In this document: positions 25,845-34,327 of the stretch, piece by piece
How positions within the stretch are numbered: position 1 is the first letter of the stretch
Layout: the number at the start of each line of letters is the position of its first letter
Assembly: GCA_910585545.1 (NCBI GenBank)
Contig: CAJUFN010000014.1
Span: 1-55,265, forward strand
Reading direction: 5' to 3'
Source: an uncultured Lachnospiraceae bacterium
GTDB taxonomy: Bacteria; Bacillota; Clostridia; Lachnospirales; Lachnospiraceae
Length of the DNA: 55,265 bases
Position numbers and translations under genes: made by a program
Notes under the pieces: model-generated
Database searches by the model: none
Told to the model about the DNA's origin: nothing
What the model saw: only the letters and a program-made list of their open reading frames with translations

Positions 25845-26843
25845 TTACTCAATCTCTACCTTTCTCGTTGTAAAATCAATCGTGACCATAGTTCCTTTTT
25901 CTGGCTTAGATTCAATAGAAATCTTATGATTTAGTTTCTCCATGATCTCCCTGCATAAATACAAACCTATCCCGGTTGCTTTATACTCCATACGTCCGTT
26001 ATATCCGGTGAATCCTCTCTCGAACACCCGTGGAAGATCTTCTTTTGCGATACCGATTCCGGTGTCACTGATATACAGCTTCTCATCTTCTGCCATGATT
26101 CGAATCGTACCGCCTGACTTCGTATACTTCAAAGCATTAGAAAGAATCTGCTCAATGACGAAAACGCTCCACTTTTCATCTGTAAGCACCACACTGGAAA
26201 ATGGTTGGAATTCTAACTTAATCTTCTTACGTATAAAGGAACTGCTGTATTTATGGACCGCTTCTCTTGCAATCTCATAAAGCTGTATTTTGTGGAGCAC
26301 AAGATCTGTATTGATATCTTCCATCCGCAGATAGGAAAGTACCATTTCCACATACTGTTCAATACGAAACAGTTCCTCTTCCAATTCCTTCTTATCTAAT
26401 TGCGCCTCAGTCTGCAAAAGCAATCTCATCGCCGCAATCGGCGTCTTGATCTGGTGTGCCCACATCGTATAATAATCCTTTGCCTCTTTCCATCTTTTCT
26501 GATGAAAAGCGGCGTCATCATCATATTGCTGTTTAAGTGCCAGCATTGCTTCCTGATAATAATACTCTTGTACATTTGATGCATTTGGATACCATGTCCG
26601 GTCACAATACGGCTGGATTTCAAGACGCTTGAGCATCTCCATCTTGTCTTTCCACCTATGATATCCGGATATCATCACCACAGTTCCAGCCATACTTCCC
26701 ATAAGCACGATATATACATATGCCTCATATGGCAGCTGGTATAGATAAAACACACTTCCGGTAATCAAATACAAACATAGCATCAAAGCAATTACTTTTG
26801 GCTGCTGCGTCACATAGGTTATAAATCCAGTCTTCTTCTCCAT
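25845..26843 (-). CDS. BceS-type intramembrane-sensing histidine kinase
   Basis: A 332-aa kinase with two N-terminal transmembrane helices (about 17-35 and 41-60) joined by only a few residues, which is the mark of intramembrane-sensing kinases that depend on a Bce transporter for input. The H-box is MWAHQIKTPIAAMRL with His130. The ATPase part has the N-box ILSNALKYTKSGG, DTGIGI and GIGLYLC. It would phosphorylate the regulator encoded 9 bp upstream in the same operon. The transporter genes lie just downstream, beyond the surface-protein gene. Confidence 0.93.
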   Translation of the reverse strand: MEKKTGFITYVTQQPKVIALMLCLYLITGSVFYLYQLPYEAYVYIVLMGSMAGTVVMISGYHRWKDKMEMLKRLEIQPYCDRTWYPNASNVQEYYYQEAMLALKQQYDDDAAFHQKRWKEAKDYYTMWAHQIKTPIAAMRLLLQTEAQLDKKELEEELFRIEQYVEMVLSYLRMEDINTDLVLHKIQLYEIAREAVHKYSSSFIRKKIKLEFQPFSSVVLTDEKWSVFVIEQILSNALKYTKSGGTIRIMAEDEKLYISDTGIGIAKEDLPRVFERGFTGYNGRMEYKATGIGLYLCREIMEKLNHKISIESKPEKGTMVTIDFTTRKVEIE

Positions 26844-26852
26844 TTATCTCTC

Positions 26853-27524
26853 CTACTCTACCATATATCCAACGCCTTTTTTTGTCCTGATATAATCTTT
26901 TAGTCCTACCTGCTCTAACTTTTTACGAAGTCTTGTCACATTCACCGTAAGCGTATTATCATCCACATAGCTGTCTGTCTCCCAAAGCCTTTTCATAATA
27001 TCCTCTCTGGCCACAATTTTTCCGCTATGCTCCAGAAGAATTTCCAATATCTTAAATTCATTTTTGGTAAGTTCTAATCTTTCCTCTCCAAATGTAATGG
27101 TTGCATCCAGAAGATTCAGAATCACACCATTATGCTCCATCGCATTCATCGTTCCCTGATATGCATAGGCTCTTCGAAACATCGCCTGTACCTTTGCAGT
27201 AATAACATTTAAGTCAAATGGCTTTTCAATAAAATCATCTCCGCCCATATTCATTGCCATTACAATATTCATGTTGTCCGATGCCGACGACAAAAACAAT
27301 ACCGGAACATTTGAAATCTTTCGAATCTCCTGACACCAATGGAATCCATTATAAAACGGCAGCATAATATCCAAAATCACAAGCTCTGGCGAAAATTTTA
27401 TCACATGTTCCATCACATTTTTGAAATCCGTCACATACTGTGCGTCATAATTCCATTTTTGCAAATGTGAACAAAGCGCCTTTGCAATCGTCTGATCATC
27501 TTCAATAATCAAAATCCTATACAT
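26853..27524 (-). CDS. BceR-type OmpR-family response regulator
   Basis: A 223-aa regulator: receiver domain 1-115 with acidic pocket EDD (8-10), phosphoacceptor Asp52 (LVILDIMLP) and Lys of EKPFD, then a winged-helix DNA-binding domain (about 130-222; LTKNEFKILEILL, DNTLTVNVTRLRKKL, TKKGVGYMV). It should activate the bceAB-like operon under antibiotic stress; the inverted repeat at 23913-23934 is a candidate target. The gene starts after a GAAGG-type ribosome binding site and is followed 9 bp later by the kinase gene. Confidence 0.95.
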   Translation of the reverse strand: MYRILIIEDDQTIAKALCSHLQKWNYDAQYVTDFKNVMEHVIKFSPELVILDIMLPFYNGFHWCQEIRKISNVPVLFLSSASDNMNIVMAMNMGGDDFIEKPFDLNVITAKVQAMFRRAYAYQGTMNAMEHNGVILNLLDATITFGEERLELTKNEFKILEILLEHSGKIVAREDIMKRLWETDSYVDDNTLTVNVTRLRKKLEQVGLKDYIRTKKGVGYMVE

Positions 27525-27554
27525 CTTCTCTGCCTTCCCATCTTTTATTTTGTT

Positions 27555-28757
27555 TTACTGATATTCCCAGTAGATAGTAATACGATTTGTTTCTTCTTGT
27601 TTCATATATCCGTAATTTACCAGATCAAGTTCATATTTTCTTCCCAGATACTGTGCCATCTCTTCGAGCAGCTCATCGAAAATAACCGCATATCCTTCTT
27701 CATATGCATTTGCATCCGCAAATTTAAAATCCACAGATTCCTGCTGCCAATCAATCGCTTCTTTAAGCGCATTTCTTATCTGTTCTTTATCTGCTGTTTC
27801 ATAATACATACCATTTAATTTGTAATATTCCTTATCCATACTATCACATACCGGATAAGTATAATCGGCAGATAATGTATGAGTCACAAACAGCTCACTA
27901 TCCGGGCAGCAAAGATAATCATAAGAAATCGTCTCTGCCTCTTCTCTTTGTTCTTGCTTTAAGAAAACAGGATCTCCCCACGTCGTATCTACATGATAAA
28001 ATGCTCCGTCACATTGTACGATATTCCATGCATGTGATTCCTGACCGGATGCCGTACCGATCACATAAATACTATAAATTCCCATTCTTTCCAACAAATA
28101 CTGTGTTGTTCTCGCATATCCTGCACAAACTGACTTTTTATTCACCAATACGCTGTAAATATTCTGATTGTCCGGCGCTTCTAACTCATACTCTGTTGTA
28201 TCAATAATATATTCATATACCCTTTTTATTCTTTCGTATTCACTTCCATCTATCCCAATTATATCTAAACATTCCTGTACTGCTGTCTCTACTTGCTGCT
28301 TGCGCATTACCCGCTCTTCCCCGGCACTGGTATACGTTGGCGATAATATGGAATAACCATTCTCTCCTTCATAGGAAGCGGTCTCACAGCTCCCATCACA
28401 CCAGAAGAATTCCGGGTAATCCATTAATACCATCTGATAAATCTGATTAACCAGTGTCGCCTCCTGACTCCTCACAGTAATTTCTTCTTTTTCCTCTTTT
28501 AACCCTGCCGTTATCTCTTCATATATTGTCTTTTCCTTTTCGGATAAGAGTGAATAATAATATTTTTCTGTCAGATTTTCTTTTTCTTCTTCCGTCAGCT
28601 CGCTCACTTCCTGCATGACGGCTTCTATCTGCTGCTCCGACACATATTCCTGATATTCTCTATATATAAGTCTTCCCGCCTTTTGCAATATCAATAATAC
28701 AACTACTAAAATAACAACTTGAAAAACTCTTTTCTTTCTTTTACCTGTGTGTTTCAT
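27555..28757 (-). CDS. Membrane-anchored transglutaminase-like protein
   Basis: A 400-aa protein with a short basic N terminus and one transmembrane helix (about 11-30), then an extracellular coiled, acidic region and a transglutaminase-like (papain-fold) domain about 170-270. The triad is complete: Cys211 (SVCAGYA), His242 (SHAWN) and Asp257 (VDTTWGDP), so peptidase or crosslinking activity on wall or surface proteins is possible. It precedes the response-regulator gene by 30 bp with no terminator between, so it is probably the first gene of the same transcript. Confidence 0.85.
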   Translation of the reverse strand: MKHTGKRKKRVFQVVILVVVLLILQKAGRLIYREYQEYVSEQQIEAVMQEVSELTEEEKENLTEKYYYSLLSEKEKTIYEEITAGLKEEKEEITVRSQEATLVNQIYQMVLMDYPEFFWCDGSCETASYEGENGYSILSPTYTSAGEERVMRKQQVETAVQECLDIIGIDGSEYERIKRVYEYIIDTTEYELEAPDNQNIYSVLVNKKSVCAGYARTTQYLLERMGIYSIYVIGTASGQESHAWNIVQCDGAFYHVDTTWGDPVFLKQEQREEAETISYDYLCCPDSELFVTHTLSADYTYPVCDSMDKEYYKLNGMYYETADKEQIRNALKEAIDWQQESVDFKFADANAYEEGYAVIFDELLEEMAQYLGRKYELDLVNYGYMKQEETNRITIYWEYQ

Positions 28758-28797
28758 TTGACTCCCCTTATATCACATTTTGTTTCCTCTATTTTCC

Positions 28798-28826
28798 ATT
28801 ATATGACAACCGCACCAAATGCACAA
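28798..28826 (-). promoter_or_regulatory. Promoter of the transglutaminase-regulator-kinase operon
   Basis: Minus-strand TTGTGC (28821-28826) and a perfect TATAAT (28798-28803) with a 17-bp spacer, about 40 bp before the ATG at 28757. Confidence 0.65.
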
Positions 28827-28880
28827 CCTGCATCTTTCCACATATATTATTATGATAAGAATAAATATTGAGGTAATGCT

Positions 28881-29777
28881 ATGAATACCAAGTTATCCTC
28901 TGCCCAGGCAGATACTCCGGACACTGGAAAGCTGCAAATCAACGTCAGCTCCTCCGTCACCGCTTATCCCGTTACAGATGCTACGATCTCCATCTCTTAC
29001 ACCGGAATTCCAGAAAATACCCTGGAAGTTGTTCAGACAAACTCGTCCGGTCAGACAGATGTTCTTGATCTTGCTGCTCCGCCAGTCGAATACAGTCTAG
29101 ACGAAAACAATACCAAACAACCTTACTCCGAATACACGCTTCAGGTAAGTGCTCCTGGCTTCGAACCTATAAGTATCTCCGGCACAGAAATATTATCCAA
29201 CGTAACTGCCATCCAGAACATCCTCCTTCAGCCAGAGGATACCCCGCGCGAACAGGAAGATGTCTACGTCATTCCTGCCCATACTTTATATGGCAATTAT
29301 CCTCCTAAAATTGCTGAAGATGAGATAAAGCCAGTCACAGAAACCGGAGAAATCGTACTTAGCCGTGTGGTTGTACCGGAATATATCGTTGTACACGATG
29401 GTTCCCCACGAGACCGTACTGCCCAAAATTACTATGTAAAATATAAGGACTACATTAAAAATGTAGCCTCCAGTGAAATCTACGCAACCTGGCCGGATAA
29501 TACCATCCGCGCAAATGTTCTTGCAATTATGTCATTTACATTAAATCGTGTTTACACGGAGTGGTACCGCAATCAGGGTCTTGATTTTACCATCACTTCT
29601 TCTACTGCCTTTGACCACAAATGGATTAACAAACGCAATATTTTTGATTCTATTTCCAGAATTGTAGATGAACTGTTCTCAAACTATCTATCAAGGCCAA
29701 ATGTAAGACAGCCAATCCTCACTCAGTATTGTGACGGAAAACGAGTACAATGTCCGAATTGGATGACCTTTTTGTAA
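28881..29777 (+). pseudogene. Truncated clostridial cell-wall/spore-associated peptidoglycan-binding protein (N-terminal part)
   Basis: A 298-residue frame whose start, with GAGGT upstream, and reading are intact. It has an N-terminal carboxypeptidase-regulatory-like beta domain (about 15-120) and the very conserved core IPAHTLYGNYPPKIAE, YYVKYKDYIKNVASSEIY, NRVYTEWYRNQG and ILTQYCDGKRV. In relatives as I remember them, the sequence after CPNWMT continues QWGSK and leads to a C-terminal peptidoglycan-binding domain of 100-150 residues. Here it breaks at WMT and ends two codons later (FL, stop), exactly where the mobile-element genes begin. I infer that insertion of the element removed the 3' part, which should be found at the other end of the element. 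Such proteins are often annotated as spore cortex-lytic related; the biochemical role is not settled. Confidence 0.7.
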
Positions 29778-29790
29778 TAACATACAAATT
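29769..29790. other. Inverted repeat at the presumed left element junction
   Basis: TTTGTA (29771-29776), six bases, TACAAA (29783-29788) stand immediately after the point at which the disrupted gene departs from its family. Recombinase core sites often have such a symmetrical layout. Without the other junction this is only a candidate attachment core. Confidence 0.35.
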
Positions 29791-29802
29791 AATCTCTTCC
29801 CC

Positions 29803-29837
29803 AAAAAAGAAAAGCCCAGACTTTTGTCCGGGACTTT
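29803..29837 (-). terminator. Terminator at the left end of the element
   Basis: On the minus strand the stem AAAG(T)CCCGGAC / GTCTGGGCTTT (one bulge, one G-U) with an AAAA loop is followed by TCTTTTTT. It lies about 30 bp beyond the acetyltransferase stop and would end element transcription before the broken chromosomal gene. Confidence 0.75.
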
Positions 29838-29869
29838 CTGTGTAATCTAAAGGTTACTATCAAACATCC

Positions 29870-30439
29870 TTATAATTGCATATACATTGGAATATTTTCA
29901 TTTATTTCTTGATTTCTTTCTTTAACCATGAATCTCTGATAATCTAAAAAACCATTTCTTATGTAATAACGATAGGCTTGTTTATCTGCATATAAAACAA
30001 TATATGAAGTCAATGCTTTCTTTTCTGCTATTTCTCTGCAATGTGTAACTATAACTCCCATAATATCATCACTAAAATAGTAATGTTCACTTGGATCTGA
30101 TGACATTTTTGACCCTTCATTATAATGCACTTTTTGATATTGCTTTTCTACTGCTAATACATCTATCTTAATAGCAGGTAAAATGTGTGTGTAATTGTCA
30201 ATCTGATATAAAATTCCTGATGTAGCTAACGACACAACTGCTATTATTTTTTGCGTTTCTAAGTCTCTAAAAATGAAATAAAGTCCATCTTCATCTACAA
30301 TCATTCCATTTTTTATAATTTCATGGTGAATATGATAATCTAACCTATCATTCCCACATGTAAAAGGTTGAAAATCATTGTAATCCTCAACCTTTAATAA
30401 ATCAAAATTATAAGATATTTCTTCCCCATACTTATTCAT
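29870..30439 (-). CDS. GNAT-family N-acetyltransferase, probable toxin of a two-gene module
   Basis: A 189-aa protein with a GNAT-like layout: an N-terminal DYNDFQPFTCGNDRLDYH block as in RimI/TacT-type acetyltransferases, a central beta meander (YFIFRDLETQKIIAVVSL), and the C-terminal YIVLYADKQAYRYYIRNGFLDY block, in which the YxxxGF arrangement is typical of the acetyl-CoA fold. The CoA-loop glycines are not canonical. The start codon overlaps the end of the small upstream gene by 8 bp (ATGAATAA), so the two are coupled. GNAT toxins such as TacT/AtaT acetylate charged tRNA; this gene has that size and arrangement, but the partner is not of the usual DUF1778 type. Confidence 0.65.
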   Translation of the reverse strand: MNKYGEEISYNFDLLKVEDYNDFQPFTCGNDRLDYHIHHEIIKNGMIVDEDGLYFIFRDLETQKIIAVVSLATSGILYQIDNYTHILPAIKIDVLAVEKQYQKVHYNEGSKMSSDPSEHYYFSDDIMGVIVTHCREIAEKKALTSYIVLYADKQAYRYYIRNGFLDYQRFMVKERNQEINENIPMYMQL

Positions 30440-30596
30440 GACTCTTCTTTAAAGGTGTATTAACATTCCCTTTTGGCTTATGTGCATGAAATCGCTCCAA
30501 CGCTTTCTTGGATGCATCATTCTTTTTCACAAACTGTTCTACCATATCAGATTTCAACATGAACGCACGAGTACTCGGTTTTGCTACTACTGCCAT
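30432..30596 (-). CDS. Small protein paired with the GNAT gene, putative antitoxin
   Basis: A 54-aa basic protein beginning MAVVAKPSTRAFMLK, with a helical middle (MVEQFVKKNDASKKALERFHAH) and a Lys-rich tail. I choose the ATG at 30596 because GAGGAGG lies 8 bases before it; the frame is open to 30689 but that extension has no good start signal. It overlaps the acetyltransferase start by 8 bp. The size and tight coupling suggest an antitoxin; the sequence does not match an antitoxin family I can name with certainty. Confidence 0.6.
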   Translation of the reverse strand: MAVVAKPSTRAFMLKSDMVEQFVKKNDASKKALERFHAHKPKGNVNTPLKKSHE

Positions 30597-30818
30597 AATG
30601 CCATCCTCCTCTTTTGTATAATCTTCATCTTCTGAATTAATTTCCAAAAAATCACCCCTTTTACTAATATACATATATAGGGATAACAAGAAATGTAATT
30701 CTTTTACGTATTATTGCTTTTTTCTTTGATAATACTCGTTTTTTGCATGATTTTCAAGTATTTTGTCGAAACTTATTAATTTTTATAGCATTAAAACTTA
30801 TCAAATTTACACTAGCAA

Positions 30819-33047
30819 TCACTCTTGCATTACCACATATACCCTTCTATATTGTTCCATTTTTTTCACTGGCAAACAGAAATACTTCTTCACTTGTTTT
30901 TCTGTCAAACCGGCTTCCATTCCAAGCAGAATCTCATTCATTTCTTCGTCCGTCAATTGATCTGCATACCGTTCAATGCATTCAAGCAATGTTCCGGATA
31001 AATCCCAATCCGATTTGTCTCGCTGTTCCAATTCGTTTAACTGTTCTTCTGTTTCCTTCAGAGCAGCAACATCTTCAGGTAAATCGAGTTCTTCCGTCTG
31101 CAGCTCTTTCTGCAATAGCTTCCGGAAATCTGCAGCCAGCTCCTCCTCCGTTGGTTTTGGCTGTTCCCCAAAATCTAAATACAGAAAGTCCTGTTCTTCC
31201 AGCTCAATAACCTTGATACTCTTATCTATTTCAGCCATCTTTTTATACTGTTCTGCCTCTTCTTTACTTAATATCTGCAGCCGTTTCCGTTCTTTGATGG
31301 TATGGTAGGTTAAAGTTTCCTCATCCCAGAAAACCTTCACCGGATGAGTATATCCTCCGTTTTCATTTAATTTCATGGCATGTTTGAATTCCGGGGTATC
31401 AAATGGCAACGCCTTATCATCAAAAATCGGCCGTTGTCCTTCCATGAAGATCAGACATTTCTTCCGATCCATCCTTTTCACCTCGGCTGGTTCCATGAGA
31501 GAACGTCCTCCTTTTTGGAAATTTTCATTGGAATTCCCGTTTCTTCCTCTACTCATGCCGTCACTTCTGGTGTCAATCGTCATTTTCCCAAGCAATTCTG
31601 AAATGTATTTATGGGTAGACAAAGCCCCTGGTCCTGATCCAAGGTACAACAATGTGGCACAGTTATCCAACATAGTCTCCCATTTATCGTTCTTAAACAG
31701 AGTTTTGATCTGGGATACGGACTGCAGCACCGGCATCATACAGATATTTCTGGACCGGACCACACCCAGAAGGACATCCGGGTCTGCCGGTTTTGCACCA
31801 GCATAAAATTCATCCATCCAGAACTCCACTGGAATCGGCAAAGGACCATGAAATTCATTATCTGCCATGCGCATCAGGATATCAAAAGCTTGTGTATAAA
31901 AAATAGAGATTAAGAAATTATAAGAACGGTCATTATCCGGAAGAACCAGAAATAAGGCAATCTTATTCTTGATTGGATGTTCTATCGTTCCTCCCACGCC
32001 GGTTGCAAGTTCCCGGATATGGATATCGTCATCCTCAAAAATCCGTTTCACCCCGGCCGTTTCGCAAAGCTTCAGCATAGCATTTACCATAATGATAATG
32101 CTGCGTACCGTCTCTGTTGCTCCTTCCTTTAACTTGCGATAATCTCTCACCGGCGGATACAATTCCCCTTTCTTTTTCGCTAGTTTTTCCATTTCCAGCT
32201 GTAGCTTGGTCGTTTCACCATCCGGCATCTTTTGTGTTTCCAGATTGACCAGATACAGAATGTTGTTCATGTTACCTACTCTTTTCTCTTCTCTTGCTTG
32301 GAGCCATTCATAATAGAAAACAGCCTGCAGATACAAGTCTACACCATCATCCCAAAATGGCTCCCCCTGCATGGCATCCGGCTTTTTGACCGCCTCGTGC
32401 AGATTGGTAATTAATCGGATCAAATCCTCTTCTTTTTCTACATATAAGAATGGATTATACCGATCGGACTGTTCCGGATTCTTTAAATTCAGGGAGCGGA
32501 TCGTATAGCCTTTTTCCTGCAGGTATTTCCCATATTTGTACTGCAGCTCTCCTTTCACATCCAGCACAATGTAATTATTCGTTGCTTTAAGGAGATTTGG
32601 CGTCACCACAGCATTGGTTTTGTAGGAACCAGAAGATCCAATGATAAACATATTGTTATTAGATAATATTCCGTCAAGGGAAACAGAGACATTTCTGCTT
32701 AAAATCCGGTTTTTGCTTTCGTCCTTGTTACGGATACGCTTTAATTCCTTAAAATCCGCCCATTCCTCTGATCCATGTTCCTGGCCAAACTGAAAATTTC
32801 TGTAGCGGTAACTGTAATAGCTGACAAACATGATCCATACCAGAAATCCCACTCCCAGGCACTGCCCGCTTTTTGCATTCCAATAGTTCTGCAGCGGATG
32901 AGAAAAAATAAGAACAATCCGTTCCTGCAGGTTGGAAAGATTTGTCCCTTCCAACGTAAAGAGTCCGGAAAGAAAATAACTCAGTATCAGAAACAACACC
33001 AGGGCTGTGATGTACAGCCCATAAGGTGTCTTTTTCTTTTCAATCAT
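30819..33047 (-). CDS. virD4: VirD4/TraG-type conjugal coupling ATPase
   Basis: A 742-aa type IV coupling protein. Two N-terminal transmembrane helices (about 10-30 and 65-85) anchor a hexameric motor that feeds the relaxase-DNA complex into the secretion channel. Walker A is IIGSSGSYKT (near 137-146), the segment YIVLDVKGEL follows and Walker B is EFWMDEF. The C-terminal tail is acidic and ends with a helical motif (EEMNEILLGMEAGL) that recurs in the coiled-coil protein encoded at 37588-38355. It is the last gene of the mobilisation block, 11 bp after the PcfB-like gene. AGGAGG precedes the start. Confidence 0.95.
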   Translation of the reverse strand: MIEKKKTPYGLYITALVLFLILSYFLSGLFTLEGTNLSNLQERIVLIFSHPLQNYWNAKSGQCLGVGFLVWIMFVSYYSYRYRNFQFGQEHGSEEWADFKELKRIRNKDESKNRILSRNVSVSLDGILSNNNMFIIGSSGSYKTNAVVTPNLLKATNNYIVLDVKGELQYKYGKYLQEKGYTIRSLNLKNPEQSDRYNPFLYVEKEEDLIRLITNLHEAVKKPDAMQGEPFWDDGVDLYLQAVFYYEWLQAREEKRVGNMNNILYLVNLETQKMPDGETTKLQLEMEKLAKKKGELYPPVRDYRKLKEGATETVRSIIIMVNAMLKLCETAGVKRIFEDDDIHIRELATGVGGTIEHPIKNKIALFLVLPDNDRSYNFLISIFYTQAFDILMRMADNEFHGPLPIPVEFWMDEFYAGAKPADPDVLLGVVRSRNICMMPVLQSVSQIKTLFKNDKWETMLDNCATLLYLGSGPGALSTHKYISELLGKMTIDTRSDGMSRGRNGNSNENFQKGGRSLMEPAEVKRMDRKKCLIFMEGQRPIFDDKALPFDTPEFKHAMKLNENGGYTHPVKVFWDEETLTYHTIKERKRLQILSKEEAEQYKKMAEIDKSIKVIELEEQDFLYLDFGEQPKPTEEELAADFRKLLQKELQTEELDLPEDVAALKETEEQLNELEQRDKSDWDLSGTLLECIERYADQLTDEEMNEILLGMEAGLTEKQVKKYFCLPVKKMEQYRRVYVVMQE

Positions 33048-33058
33048 ATCCCCCCTCC

Positions 33059-34312
33059 TTACTTTGCCTTCAGTGGATTGGCTGGAATCTTTTCCAGCGC
33101 CTGACCAAGCTGCTCTGACATGGTTTTTTCCTGCTTTTGCTTTGCTACTTTCATTTTTTGTTTTACATCATCATAATATTTTTTAATCTCATTTCCTGAT
33201 TTTCTCTGCTCTATTTTCTTAATATTTCCTTTCTGATCCAACACAAGTGGCTTTCCATCCTTTGGTAAAAATGCAGTATAGGTTTTTCCATTCACGCTCT
33301 CAAAGACATTTTCCCCTGGCAGAACAAGATACTCGACATTCTCACCATATGTACCGGGAATTCGACTCACAAAAAAATCCGGATATTCCTTCATAAAAGA
33401 GGTTGCTACCGGAGAACTGTCTACCAAACTTTTCTTATCAATCGTGACTCTTTCCATGCTTTGATCCTTCCACATTTCTTCAAAAGCCGGATGGTCCTCT
33501 GGTTTTACAGATCCTTTGCTCAGCAATTTTTCTTCTGCAGATAAACTTTTTGGTGTTACTTTCGCTTTTTCATACTTTTTTAAGGCAGTATCCATCTTTT
33601 GATCCGCTGTTTTCCGATATTCTTGATCTGTCAGTTTTGCAGTATTCAAATATTCTTCTTTTGATATTACTTGACAGCTTTCTTTCCCTTGCTCCATGAG
33701 TTGATCCTTGTATAAAGAGAACCAATGATTAACTTTATCAAGATCTGTATTCGCCACCGCCAGCTGAATTTCCCCATCTCCTACATGCAGATCCGGAAGC
33801 ATAGCATAATTGACTCCAAGCTTATCCAGATCTTCCTTGACCGTTTGTTCCATTCCTTCATATGGTAAAGACACCAGACTGATATTATTTTCTGTCAGAT
33901 TTACAAGATCCTGAAACACCTTCTCCCCTCCGCTCATCTGCCTAGCTATCTGCTTTTCAAAAATGCTACCAAATTTCTGCCTGTCTTCTGTAAACACCGC
34001 TATCTGCATCATTCCATCCGCCGGATTCAAATCCGGCATCATACAATAACGAATCCCTGCCTGTGAAAGTTCCGTTTTCATACTTTTGATATCTCCTGGA
34101 ACATTTACCAGATCAAAGCGGCCGTCCGTTGCTTTTAGAAACTTCTCAAATTGCTCTACTTCGCCACCTTTTAAGATATGCTCCTTCTGCAGACGCTTAA
34201 ATAACGAATAGATAGCCAAAGCCATCCTTGCATCTGCAAACAACAGCATAGACATGGTCTTGGCTCCAGCTCCCAGAGACATCATAACCCGTTCATTTTC
34301 TCGATTATCCAT
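33059..34312 (-). CDS. PcfB/DUF3801-like conjugation accessory protein with internal duplication
   Basis: A 417-aa protein encoded directly before VirD4, the usual place of PcfB (DUF3801). Residues 65-115 and 144-198 are diverged copies of one module, each with a DLVNVP/SLVSLP strand, a helix, and the block RYCMMPDL or NYAMLPDL followed by a beta hairpin. The C-terminal half is charged and helical, with a short beta section (YLVLPGENVFE, YTAFLPKDGKPLVLD). PcfB in pCF10 binds relaxase and coupling protein and bridges them; a similar role is likely. No membrane segment. Confidence 0.75.
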   Translation of the reverse strand: MDNRENERVMMSLGAGAKTMSMLLFADARMALAIYSLFKRLQKEHILKGGEVEQFEKFLKATDGRFDLVNVPGDIKSMKTELSQAGIRYCMMPDLNPADGMMQIAVFTEDRQKFGSIFEKQIARQMSGGEKVFQDLVNLTENNISLVSLPYEGMEQTVKEDLDKLGVNYAMLPDLHVGDGEIQLAVANTDLDKVNHWFSLYKDQLMEQGKESCQVISKEEYLNTAKLTDQEYRKTADQKMDTALKKYEKAKVTPKSLSAEEKLLSKGSVKPEDHPAFEEMWKDQSMERVTIDKKSLVDSSPVATSFMKEYPDFFVSRIPGTYGENVEYLVLPGENVFESVNGKTYTAFLPKDGKPLVLDQKGNIKKIEQRKSGNEIKKYYDDVKQKMKVAKQKQEKTMSEQLGQALEKIPANPLKAK

Positions 34313-34327
34313 CTATCAATCTCTCCT

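Noticed and set aside
30706..30744. Inverted repeat with a T run on the plus strand between the VirD4 gene and the small GNAT-partner gene
   Set aside because: The T run faces the plus strand, where no gene is transcribed, and the stem is short with a bulge; not enough to call a terminator.
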